Source of the DNA: Streptomyces griseofuscus
GTDB lineage: Bacteria; Actinomycetota; Actinomycetes; Streptomycetales; Streptomycetaceae
DNA: 64,000 nucleotides
Direction: 5' to 3'
Assembly: GCF_014673495.1 (NCBI RefSeq)
Contig: NZ_CP051006.1
Location: forward strand, 2,418,001-2,482,000
The translations under genes were made by a program, and so were the position numbers. Under the pieces are notes generated by a model. It did no database searches, was not told where the DNA came from, and worked only from the letters and a program-made list of their open reading frames with translations. This document shows, piece after piece, positions 1 through 8,696 of this stretch; position 1 is the stretch's first letter; the number at the start of each line of letters is the position of its first letter.

Positions 1-625
1 TCCAGCGCACGCCCCGGACCAGCGGCATGACGACCTCGGTGGGCCAGGCCTTGGCGGCCTCCTCGATGATCACCCAGTCGAACATGTCGCTGGGGTCGCT
101 GACCTCTTCGGACAGCTTGCCCGCGATGGAGCAGGTGGCGAAGACGATGTCGGCGCCGGACTTCACCCGCTCGATCAGCTCCAGCTTGGTGTCGCCCGCG
201 AGGTCGGCCCACCGCTTCATCAGCCGCTTCTCGTCCTCCCCGCGCGCCCCCTCGCAGCCCAGTTCCACCCGGCGGACGATATGCCTCACGAGGTCGTCGA
301 CGATGTCCGCCGCCGTCAGCTGCCGTACGGGGCTGCGGGCTTCCTCCCGCTCCTGGCTGAGGGACAGTTCGCGCAGGGCGAGCAGGGAGCGGTCCTCGAT
401 GCGTGGCCGCAGCTCCTTGAGGATCTTCTCGGCGAGCTGGTCGAGCGCGTCGTTCGACTGGGCGCTCACCAGGACCCGGGATCCGTGCTCCATCTCCAGG
501 AAGTCCCGCAGGGCCTTGGCGACGACAGTGCTCTTGCCGGTGCCGGGCGGGCCCTGGAGGGCGTAGAAGGGGTGGAAGCGCAGCATGTTGGAGACGATGG
601 CCTGGCCCTTGCCGCGCAGCTCGCT
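1..625 (-). CDS. SF1 (AAA_11/UPF1-like) helicase segment, partial, downstream of an in-frame amber
   Basis: The frame is open from just after the amber at 626-628 to the window edge, so the gene continues off the left end. It encodes a P-loop GPPGTGKST (about 530-560), then SAQSNDALDQLAEKIL, typical of helicase motif Ia, and a Walker B-like motif VIIEEAAKAWPTE near 30-70. Together these match the AAA_11 domain of superfamily 1 RNA/DNA helicases. No convincing start codon with a ribosome binding site lies just after the amber. The first residues already sit inside the helicase Q-motif region, so this is better read as the C-terminal part of the upstream pseudokinase gene than as an independent gene. 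Inference: the pair was one polypeptide of well over 1,000 residues, now either split by a nonsense change or read through. Confidence 0.72.
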
Positions 626-2764
626 CTAGTCCCGGCTCGTGACTCCCCTGTTGCGCAGCTCGATGGCCTCCGGCGCGTCCAGGATGCGCACCAGTCCCGG
701 TTTGTGCGCGAGGGAGTCCAGTCCGCGTGCCTCGCGGCGCAGTTGGATCTCGGTGCCGCGGTCCTCGTCGGGGCGGAGCCAGCCGCGCTCGGGTACCTGG
801 CGGCCGTTGAGCGGCTGGATCTGCACCGAGTCCGCGTCCAGCCGTACCTTCAGCCGCGCCTCCACGGCCCGGCCGCCGAAGTAGGGGTCGGTGGGGTGGC
901 CGTCCCGGCCGGTGCGGTCCTCCACCAGGGTGACCCGCGCCCATTCGTTCTCGGTGAGCAGTTGCCGGGCGAAGTCGCCGAGCGGGGGCCGGCGTCCGGG
1001 CTGGGCGTAGGAGGTGAGCAGCGGGTCGCCGTGCAGCCAGCGGCGGTCGCGCTCATGGTCCTGGGTGAGGACGATCGCGTCGCCCTCCTCCGAGCGCGCC
1101 AGCACATACGGGTACTGGCGGGCACGGAGGGCGACGCCCTGGTACTCCAGCATGAACCGGTAGGACCGCAGCAGTTTCTGCGAGCCCTGGTGGTCCACGG
1201 CGCGCTCGGTGACGACCGCCTTGGTCAGCTCCTCCCATGAGGGCCGCGGCTCGCCGCTCTTGTCCAGTCTCTGGCCGACCCAGAAGGGCACGAGGTCGAC
1301 CTTGCCGATGCTGCGCCGGGGCCAGGCGGTCAGCAGGTCGTCCGCGTACCGCTTGTCCACCAGGTACTTGATGACCAGCGTGTCCTTGTGGACCTTCCGG
1401 CGGCGGCCGGTGATCGCCTCGTCGTAGTGGAACGCGCAGAACCAGACGGCCTGGTTGCCGATGAGCGCCCACTCCGCCTCGGCCTGGGACTGCGGCGAGT
1501 CGCCGTGCACAAAGCCCTGGGCGCCGCTCGGGCTGTGCACCAGCTGGGCCTGGCGCAGCTCGTCCTCCAGGAAGGTCTGTAGTTCCCGGCAGCCCTCGGG
1601 GGTGTCGGGGCGGTGGTCGGTCCAGCCCCGGTTCTCGTACACCGTCTGTACGGACTTCTCCGGCATGAACGCCAACAGCCTTGGTTTCTCGTCGTGTTGC
1701 TCCACCGGGGCGAAGCTGAGGGTGATCTCCGTCCAATGGCGTTGCAGGGTGGCCGCCGCGTCGAAGGAGGAGATACGGCCGCTGGGGGACGGGTCGAGCA
1801 TGTCCACCAGTACCTCGCGCAGCCGGCGCGGCACGCCGGTGGTGGTGGTCAGTGCCCGGCGCATCGCGGTGTGCAGTGCGGCCAGGGCCTCGGGGAGCCG
1901 CTCTTCGGGCGCCCGCTCGACCGCCGCGCACTCCTCGGGCAGCAGCTCGGTGACGGCGCCGAGGAACAACTCCCAGCCGAGCACGCCGAGTCCGAAGACA
2001 TCGGTGCTGCCGTGGTCGAGTCTGCGGACGCGCACCTTGCCGAGGAGGGAGGGGTGTGTCTCGGGCGCGAGGTAGGCGAGATGGCGGGCCGGCGGGACGT
2101 CGGTGGGCGGGGCGAGGAACAACTCCCGTACTCCCTGGGAGCGATGGTCGTCCGGTCCGGCGACGTGGTGCAGCAAGTTCTTGAGCAGGGCGCTGAGTTC
2201 GAACCGGGTCAGGGCGAGGGCCGCGCGCTCCGGCCGGCTCGGCTCCATGGCCAGCCTGATCGCGCCCAGGGTCAGATTGCGGTGCACGATCCGGGTGCCG
2301 TGCAGCTGGCTGAGGGCGTCCACCAGCAGGCTGAACTGCTCGAACGCCACGACCGGGTACCTGCCGACCCACTCCCGTACATCGGCCCAGTCCTGCTCCG
2401 CCAGCGGTCCCCCGACCTTGCGGGTCATGATGAACGCCACGCGGTTCGTCTTGTCGAACCGTCCGTCCACGATCTCCGGCAGCGCGGGATGCCCCAGCAT
2501 CCGCAGCCGCAGCAGATTCCGGACCTCGTGGTCCCACAACTCGCCCGCGAGATCGTCCACTCCATGGAAGAGCGACACCTCACGGGGCGGCTCCTCGCCG
2601 TGCGGGGCCCGCAGTACGAACCGGGTCAGCCATCCGTCGATGACATGCTCGACCGCGCCGTCGAGCTCCCAGCCGCCGCCCTCGGGCGCGTAGACCGCCC
2701 GCCCGCTGGTGAAGAGGTCCTTGATCTGGTCCTCCACGTCCAGCTCCGCCAGTGGTTCATCCAT
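626..2764 (-). CDS. Pseudokinase-like N-terminal part of a kinase-helicase fusion, ended by TAG
   Basis: This encodes 712 residues from ATG 2764; that ATG overlaps the TGA of the upstream WD40 gene (ATGGATGA), which suggests translational coupling. Residues about 40-300 follow a protein kinase fold, but the catalytic loop reads IVHRNLTLGAIRL (HRN instead of HRD, near 161-163). The DFG position reads TRFELS (near 186-191). The catalytic and metal-binding Asp are therefore missing, which predicts a pseudokinase or scaffold. Residues 430-712 have no recognised domain, but they run straight into the helicase coded in the same frame after the TAG at 628-626. A CAG to TAG change would restore a single fusion gene. 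The upstream extension of the open frame (to 3082) is overlap with the WD40 gene and was rejected as coding. Confidence 0.75.
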   Translation of the reverse strand: MDEPLAELDVEDQIKDLFTSGRAVYAPEGGGWELDGAVEHVIDGWLTRFVLRAPHGEEPPREVSLFHGVDDLAGELWDHEVRNLLRLRMLGHPALPEIVDGRFDKTNRVAFIMTRKVGGPLAEQDWADVREWVGRYPVVAFEQFSLLVDALSQLHGTRIVHRNLTLGAIRLAMEPSRPERAALALTRFELSALLKNLLHHVAGPDDHRSQGVRELFLAPPTDVPPARHLAYLAPETHPSLLGKVRVRRLDHGSTDVFGLGVLGWELFLGAVTELLPEECAAVERAPEERLPEALAALHTAMRRALTTTTGVPRRLREVLVDMLDPSPSGRISSFDAAATLQRHWTEITLSFAPVEQHDEKPRLLAFMPEKSVQTVYENRGWTDHRPDTPEGCRELQTFLEDELRQAQLVHSPSGAQGFVHGDSPQSQAEAEWALIGNQAVWFCAFHYDEAITGRRRKVHKDTLVIKYLVDKRYADDLLTAWPRRSIGKVDLVPFWVGQRLDKSGEPRPSWEELTKAVVTERAVDHQGSQKLLRSYRFMLEYQGVALRARQYPYVLARSEEGDAIVLTQDHERDRRWLHGDPLLTSYAQPGRRPPLGDFARQLLTENEWARVTLVEDRTGRDGHPTDPYFGGRAVEARLKVRLDADSVQIQPLNGRQVPERGWLRPDEDRGTEIQLRREARGLDSLAHKPGLVRILDAPEAIELRNRGVTSRD

Positions 2765-5700
2765 CCTGGTCCCCCGTCTCGTCGTCCCTGGGACTGGAGC
2801 TCTCGGTGGCGCCGGTGTCCCGCTCCCGGTTCCCCGCCGCCGCCACGGACAGGACGACCACGCCGTCCTTGAAGGCCACCGCGAGCCGTCCGCCGGAGAG
2901 CGCCGACAGGCCCAGGACCGGGGAGCCGAGCCGGATGCGGTGGCCGGGAGTGAGGCGCCGGGCGGCATGCGGATCGGTGGCCCAGAGCTGGACCTCGCCG
3001 TCGTCGTCGGCGCTCGCCCACATCCCTCGGTACGGCGCCCCGCGCAGCGCCACCAAGCCGCTGATGTCTCCCTGGTGCGCATGCGTCACGGTCTCGGGCC
3101 GACGGCCTTCGGTGCCGTCCCATCCCGGGCGGCCGCCCGCCCGGTCCGCTTCCCCGGTCAACTCCCGGCCGTCGTCCGCCCCCAGGAGCCGTACGACCCT
3201 CTCGGTCCGCCCCGACGTCCGCACCTCATGACACAGCGCCAACGCCTCGGCCCCCTCCTCGGTGACGTACCGGTGCATCCCGATGATCCGGCCGAACGGC
3301 ACCTCGGCGCCCCGCGCCGCGCCGGTCAGATGCGCCGAGGGGTCCCAGAAGTGGATGGCCGGACCCCGTTCCGCCGCGGCCGCCACCACCCGCCGCCCGT
3401 CGGGCCCCGCCAGCACCGCGAGGGCACGGACCCCGGCTCCCGCCCCGCCCCCGACCGGTCGACGGGGCTGGTCCACCGTCATGGCCCACAGGCCCCGGGG
3501 GTCACCCCACAGCACCGTCCAGCCGGCGTCCGCCCCCTGCCATCCGGCGAGCGTCGTGGAGCTTCCCGCCCTGAACGCCGGACCCGGGATGTTCAATCGC
3601 TCCACCGCCGCATGCCCTTCTGACGACGCGTCCCACCGCCACAGCGAACCGTCTTCGCAGGCCACCGCCAGCTGGGCACCGGCCATCGCGGTGAGCGCCG
3701 CGAGCTGACGCCGCAGGCTCATGGTGTGCAGCAGCCGCGGCGCCTCCCCGGCCACCTCCCACAGCGCGAGATCCCCGGCCCGCTCGGCCACCGCCAGCCA
3801 GGACTCCCCCTCGGGCCCTGTGACCGACGCCAGCCCGACCACATCGCTGCCGGGCGCGCCCGGCGCGGGTGACAGCCGCGCGCCTCCCGGGTCCCCGTCC
3901 GCGCCGGGGTCCAGGACCGCCACCCGGCCCGTCTCCCCGGCCACCGCGAACCGTCCATCAGGCAGCGCCACCAGCTGCCACACCGGCTCGGGCGCCTCCA
4001 CGACCCGCTCGCCCGCACCGGCATCGGTCTCGGCGCCGGGGTGCCAGATCCGCAGCGTGCGGTCCTCATGCGCCGATACGACCAGGCCCGGACCCGCCCC
4101 GCCCGGGGCAGCGCCGGCCGTCCCCGAGGCGTCGTCGGCCGGCCCCGGCACATCGCTGGCCGCCACCGCCGTGACCGGGCTGTCCGAGCCGCGTGTCAGC
4201 AGGACCGGGGCGTGGGTGCGCCAGGGTTCCCACAGCGTCACCGAGCCGTCGCGGGCGCCGCTCACCAGCCATGGCCGGTCGGGGCGCGCGGCGACGGCGG
4301 TGACCATCTGCCCCGCGTCGAGCTGGAGATGCGGTGGCGTACGACGCACCGCGCCCCAGCACACCTCCCAGGCCCCGCCGTCCCCGGCCGGGTGCGGCTC
4401 ACCGCAGGCCCGCAGCCCGCCGAGCTGACGCAGTCCGGGCCGGTCGGCGGGCGTGGAGCGCTCGATCAGATGCGCCGAGGTGACCGTGCCCAGGATCTCG
4501 ATGGGCAGGTCGGTCGGGACCGTGCCGCCACCCCGGCGCCCCGGAGCGAGCGCGAGCCCGCAGAGCGCGGCGACCCGAAGCCGGTCCAACACACCTCTGT
4601 AGCACGCAAGTCGCCGCCATCCCGGGGCGCCGCAGTCGGCCGCGTACTCGGCGAGCCGACTCTCCAGGTGCGGGCTCGGCGGCCGGCCCTCGGCGACCTG
4701 GTCGGCGGCCAGTTCCAGCAGGGCGGTGAGCATGGCGAGCCGCTGCTCGGCGGTGACCTCGGCAGCCAGCCGCTCGGCATAGGTGCGATGGGCCAGCCGG
4801 TAGACACTGCGCCGGTCCTCGCCGTCCAGCAGCACATAGGCGGCGGCCTTGCCCAGGAACTCGGTGAGCGTCCGTTCGTCCGACGCGCACCCGCCCTGCC
4901 CGGCCAGTGCGCTCGCCGCCCGCAGCCAGATCCCGTCCGCACGCGGCAGCCCCCGGCCATGACCGAGCGCGAGCGCCCGCAGGAACGGCAGCGCCATCGG
5001 CATCTCCGCCGTGATACGCGCCACGGCCGCCCCGAACAGCCCGGAACGGTCCCTGTCCAGGAGCTTCAGGAGCGCCTGCCACGCCTCGGGGTCCGATGAC
5101 AGGACCCCCGGATTCCCCTCGATCTCCTGCACCAGCAACGCCGCCTGGAGGAACTGCCAGTCCCCCTCCCGCACATGCTGCTCGACGGCCGCCCGCACCG
5201 TCTCGGCCACCACCTCCGCCCACCCGGGGTCGGCCCCCTGCGGCAGCGTGCCCGCGCTCTCTCCCAGCGTCCTGCGCACCCCGTCGGCGGCGTAGGCACC
5301 GGCCGCGACCGGGTCCGGCAGGAGTTCCAGCACCCGCGCCCTGCCGGTGTGCGAGCCGAGCACCGTCGGCAGATCGATGCGGGCGCCCTCGGGATCACCG
5401 TCGTCGCCGGGTGCTCTGCGGGTGCCGATGATCAACGACACCCGGGGGTGTTCCGTCGCCGCCAGGAGCAACTGGGCCGTCGGCACGGGATCCCGCGCCT
5501 CGTCGAGCGCGTCGGCGACCACGAGGATCCGCTCGGCCGACTCCGGGGAATCCGCTCCCCACTCCCCTCCGGGCGCCCGACTCACCCCCATCCCCTGGAG
5601 CCGGTCGCGGACCTCCGCCACGGTGCTCCCGGTCAGCCGCAGCACGGCCCCGACCCGGGCCCCCGACTCCCTCAGTCGCCGTAACGCCTGTCCGAGGAAC

Positions 5701-6851
5701 GCGGACTTGCCCACGCCGGGCGCCCCGGGCACGATCAGCACCCGCTCCCGCTCGCACTCCGGTCCGGGCCCGGTGCCCCACCGCAGCACCTCGGCCAACT
5801 CGCTCTCCCGCCCGGTGAAACGCGGTACGACCTCCAGATACCCGGCGCGCTCCCGCTCCTCCGGGGACTCGACCGCCCGGGCCCCGGCCACGGGCACGGG
5901 CTCGGCGTCGAACTCCTGCTGCCTGCGCCGCTGTTCGGCAACCGTGGTGACCCCGGGCAACGGCACCCGGTCCCGCACCAGCAGCTTCAGCTCGGCACAG
6001 GACTCACCGCCGAACTCGCAGTAGTGGCCCGCCTGTTTGAAGAACCGGCGCAGCTCATGGAGTTCGAAGACATCATGGCTGGTGAGCGCGCCCAGATAGT
6101 CCTCCAGCGTCTCCCGGAACGTCCCCAGGTACGCCTGCGCCGCGTCCTTCCCCGTCGCGATCAGCAGAATGGAGTAGGGGGCGTCGTCCATCGCGGCCGA
6201 ACGGTCGAACCGCTCACGCACCACCTTCGCGAAGTCCGACGACTTGCACGCCTCGATCACCACCATCGCCCAATGCCCGTCCGCCGCACGGCGGTTGCCC
6301 CACTCGGCGTAGAGATGGTGGGCGAACAGATCGGGGGTGAGCTGTGCGTAGTCCCCGCGCTCCGCCGAGCCGGGCACGAGGAGGGCCGGGCCCATGGTGC
6401 CCCGGCGGCCGTGCCCCAGCCAGACCAGGGCCGAGGGCCGTTCCTTCGGGTGGCGCCCACCCGGTTCGCCGTACTCCCCCGACCAGCGCGCGAGTTCGTC
6501 GTCGGCCGCGCCGAGGGAGTCCACGGTGCCGGGCCCGACGGAGGACCGTAGCGCCGGCTGTCCCCCGATCCGCCGCAGTACATCGAGTACGGCGGCCGCC
6601 TCCGCCGCGGTGTCCGCCTTCGGATACCCGGCGACATGCCCGACCGGCACCATCTGCGCGTCGAACGCCTCCGCCACCGTCCCGTCCCGGACCTGCGCGC
6701 CCTGCCGCGGCACGACGGGTGACGCGGGCGATGCCTGTGACCCGGGCGCGCCCGGCGGCGCGGGCCCGACGGTCCCGGTGCCGGTCACGGCTCCGGGACC
6801 GTCCTCCACGACTGTCGGCTCCCGCCCCGCCGACACGAGTTCCGCCGCCAT
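2757..6851 (-). CDS. Caspase-like peptidase / STAND NTPase / WD40-repeat protein
   Basis: This is a 1,364-residue three-part protein. The N-terminal part (about 65-300) resembles the caspase/CHF peptidase fold: a strand ending LVWLGHGRRG gives candidate catalytic His147, and MVVIEACKSS gives candidate Cys202. The middle (about 340-830) is a STAND/NACHT-type NTPase with Walker A GAPGVGKSAF (376-385) and Walker B LVVADALDEA (443-452). The C-terminal half carries about seven WD40 blades, with repeat ends such as DGSVTLWEPW, DRTLRIWHPG and DGEVQLWATD. The family pattern is a regulated death-type effector: the WD40 part senses, NTPase assembly switches, and the protease acts. It starts 4 bp after the stop of the hydrolase gene and overlaps the pseudokinase gene, so all three are probably one operon. 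The substrate and trigger are unknown. Confidence 0.85.
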   Translation of the reverse strand: MAAELVSAGREPTVVEDGPGAVTGTGTVGPAPPGAPGSQASPASPVVPRQGAQVRDGTVAEAFDAQMVPVGHVAGYPKADTAAEAAAVLDVLRRIGGQPALRSSVGPGTVDSLGAADDELARWSGEYGEPGGRHPKERPSALVWLGHGRRGTMGPALLVPGSAERGDYAQLTPDLFAHHLYAEWGNRRAADGHWAMVVIEACKSSDFAKVVRERFDRSAAMDDAPYSILLIATGKDAAQAYLGTFRETLEDYLGALTSHDVFELHELRRFFKQAGHYCEFGGESCAELKLLVRDRVPLPGVTTVAEQRRRQQEFDAEPVPVAGARAVESPEERERAGYLEVVPRFTGRESELAEVLRWGTGPGPECERERVLIVPGAPGVGKSAFLGQALRRLRESGARVGAVLRLTGSTVAEVRDRLQGMGVSRAPGGEWGADSPESAERILVVADALDEARDPVPTAQLLLAATEHPRVSLIIGTRRAPGDDGDPEGARIDLPTVLGSHTGRARVLELLPDPVAAGAYAADGVRRTLGESAGTLPQGADPGWAEVVAETVRAAVEQHVREGDWQFLQAALLVQEIEGNPGVLSSDPEAWQALLKLLDRDRSGLFGAAVARITAEMPMALPFLRALALGHGRGLPRADGIWLRAASALAGQGGCASDERTLTEFLGKAAAYVLLDGEDRRSVYRLAHRTYAERLAAEVTAEQRLAMLTALLELAADQVAEGRPPSPHLESRLAEYAADCGAPGWRRLACYRGVLDRLRVAALCGLALAPGRRGGGTVPTDLPIEILGTVTSAHLIERSTPADRPGLRQLGGLRACGEPHPAGDGGAWEVCWGAVRRTPPHLQLDAGQMVTAVAARPDRPWLVSGARDGSVTLWEPWRTHAPVLLTRGSDSPVTAVAASDVPGPADDASGTAGAAPGGAGPGLVVSAHEDRTLRIWHPGAETDAGAGERVVEAPEPVWQLVALPDGRFAVAGETGRVAVLDPGADGDPGGARLSPAPGAPGSDVVGLASVTGPEGESWLAVAERAGDLALWEVAGEAPRLLHTMSLRRQLAALTAMAGAQLAVACEDGSLWRWDASSEGHAAVERLNIPGPAFRAGSSTTLAGWQGADAGWTVLWGDPRGLWAMTVDQPRRPVGGGAGAGVRALAVLAGPDGRRVVAAAAERGPAIHFWDPSAHLTGAARGAEVPFGRIIGMHRYVTEEGAEALALCHEVRTSGRTERVVRLLGADDGRELTGEADRAGGRPGWDGTEGRRPETVTHAHQGDISGLVALRGAPYRGMWASADDDGEVQLWATDPHAARRLTPGHRIRLGSPVLGLSALSGGRLAVAFKDGVVVLSVAAAGNRERDTGATESSSPRDDETGDQDG

Positions 6852-6855
6852 GGCG

Positions 6856-8304
6856 TCAGCCGTCGTGCACCATGTCGAGGACCGGGACGAGGCGCCGCTT
6901 CGGCTCCTCGCCGCCGGTCACCTCCACCTCGTACATCCCCGGCCGACCGGGCATGCACGAGGCCGCCAGCACACCGGGGCGCCCCGGTGCCGGGCGCAGG
7001 GCGGGGGTCAGCAACTCGTCCAGGCCGTTGACCCCGCGCACCCTGCACTCCAGGTCGGCGCCGCGGGCGACTCCGTCGACCTCGATGGCGAAGGGCTCGC
7101 CCAGGGCGGACCACTCCGGCGCGCGCAGCTCGTACCGCGCCTCGTCCCCGAGCATGGCGCCCCGCTCCTCCGGATGCCGCAGCCCGTGCATCAGACCGGA
7201 GGCCATGTCGAGGACACTGCGGGTACGGATGAGGTCGCCGTGCTCGTGATAGAAGTGCACCGGCCGTTCGGTGCCCGGCAGTTGGGCCGCGTACTGGTAC
7301 ACCGTGCCGTCCCCGGTGCGCGGATCGCGCTGGGGCCGGCCCTCGGCGTCCAGGAGCAGCCGCCCGTCGTTGTAGCGCTTGAAGAGGTACCGGTCGAACA
7401 GCGCGACACCGTCGGCGAGCCGGTAACTGGTCCAGGTGCTCTGGCCCATGCCGACGACGGTCACATGCTCGGGCAGCGTGGTCTCCGCCCGGCTGGTACG
7501 CCACTCCACGGCCGCCTTCGCCAGCTCGCGCCGCCCGCCGAGCGCCACGATGTCCTCGACACCCGGCACCCGCATGTCGCCGTCCACCTCATGGGCCCGG
7601 TAGCTGGGCAGCAGGTCGTACAGCCCCGGCATGGTCGCGGCGACCTGGCGCAGGATCCCCGGTGGCACGGGGAGTGGCAGGCCCTTGCCTGCGTTGAGCA
7701 TCAGCACGGCCTTCACCGAGCCGTTGAAGGGGGTGCCGACGGTCATCACCACGCGGATGTCGTCGCGCAGGGTGCGGTCCAGGTGCAGGGCCTCGCGGGT
7801 GAGCAGGCCGCCCATGGAGTGGGCCACGAAGACCAGCCGGGCGGGTCCCGCCTCGGGGTCGGCCGCCAGGTACTTCCGGTGCTCGGGGTGGGCACGCCAG
7901 GCGTCCAAGTGGCGGCGGGCCGCGGCGGCGAGGAGGGCGCCGTTGTGCTCGACGGACAGCCGCCAGTCGTAGGGGAAGGAGAGCAGGGCGGCGGAGTCCA
8001 CCACGCTGCGCCGCATCTCCGCGACCATCGCGGTGTAGGGGTGGGCGGAGCCGAACCCCGGCAGCGGTTCGAAGCTCTCCAGGAGCCCGGTCACCTCGAC
8101 GCGTCCGGTGCGGCCCGCACGTTCGTCCTCGGTCACCGCGAGCTGCCGCAGCCGCTCGGTGTGGGCCCGCGCGGTGTAGGCGAGGAGCTTTCCGACCCCC
8201 CATAACTTCCGGCCGGTCCCGGCCTCCCTGAGCTCGCTGCCCATGATGCCTGGCACGATCACCACCGCGTCGTGCAGCCTTCGTCCCGGATTGCTTCTGC
8301 GCAT
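6856..8304 (-). CDS. LCAT/lipase-like alpha/beta hydrolase
   Basis: This encodes about 482 residues and is the first gene of the putative conflict operon. The N-terminus reads HDAVVIVPGIMGSELRE, the hallmark of lecithin:cholesterol acyltransferase-like and PGAP1-like hydrolases. The nucleophile elbow is FVAHSMGGLLTRE (G-H-S-M-G type, A-H-S-M-G here), so Ser is the nucleophile. No signal peptide or membrane segment is evident, so it is probably cytoplasmic. The stop lies 4 bp before the caspase-NTPase-WD40 start. The open frame could begin 11 codons earlier at 8337, but ATG 8304 has a GAGGCGAAG ribosome site at good distance. Known hydrolases of this kind cleave phospholipids or acyl esters. 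A membrane-damaging effector role is inference from the neighbours. Confidence 0.8.
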   Translation of the reverse strand: MRRSNPGRRLHDAVVIVPGIMGSELREAGTGRKLWGVGKLLAYTARAHTERLRQLAVTEDERAGRTGRVEVTGLLESFEPLPGFGSAHPYTAMVAEMRRSVVDSAALLSFPYDWRLSVEHNGALLAAAARRHLDAWRAHPEHRKYLAADPEAGPARLVFVAHSMGGLLTREALHLDRTLRDDIRVVMTVGTPFNGSVKAVLMLNAGKGLPLPVPPGILRQVAATMPGLYDLLPSYRAHEVDGDMRVPGVEDIVALGGRRELAKAAVEWRTSRAETTLPEHVTVVGMGQSTWTSYRLADGVALFDRYLFKRYNDGRLLLDAEGRPQRDPRTGDGTVYQYAAQLPGTERPVHFYHEHGDLIRTRSVLDMASGLMHGLRHPEERGAMLGDEARYELRAPEWSALGEPFAIEVDGVARGADLECRVRGVNGLDELLTPALRPAPGRPGVLAASCMPGRPGMYEVEVTGGEEPKRRLVPVLDMVHDG

Positions 8305-8696
8305 GAGCTTCGCCTCGAACGCTCTGACGGCCCACATCCCCTGGGGCCGAAGTCATGGACGGAATCCAAGAGGCTAGCACAGCGAAACACGCTCCGTGAC
8401 CGCCTCAACTGACCTGTTTGACCTGGGAGTTACCCCTTCCGCTTCGGTCGTATCCAGCCGCGTTCGAGAGCCCGGGAGACCGGGCCGGGACGGCCGCCGC
8501 GCACATGTTTCGAGGTCCGTCCGCGTGTCGCAGCCCCGGGCGAGCGGCGGGGCGGCGCACACTGCCCTATTTTTTGACAGATGACCGAAAGGCCAGTTTC
8601 GCCGCGCCCCGCCTCAGCCCCTGATGACTCAGGGTCACCCCAAGAGGGCGCAATGTGCCGCTCCGGGACCGGACGACCCGCCGTGGGGAGCCCTTG
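8305..8696. promoter_or_regulatory. Divergent intergenic region between hydrolase and phosphatase genes
   Basis: About 390 bp lie between two outward-facing genes, so promoters for both should lie here. The only distinctly AT-rich patch is near 8569-8582. It holds a perfect TTGACA at 8574-8579 on the plus strand, a possible -35 box for the phosphatase gene, but no good -10 element follows at the usual distance. No hairpin or repeat stood out. Confidence 0.35.

Noticed and set aside
2626..3123. Longer N-terminus for the pseudokinase gene (start at 3082)
   Set aside because: It would overlap the WD40 region by over 300 bp; ATG 2764 overlaps the stop by 8 bp in the usual coupled way.
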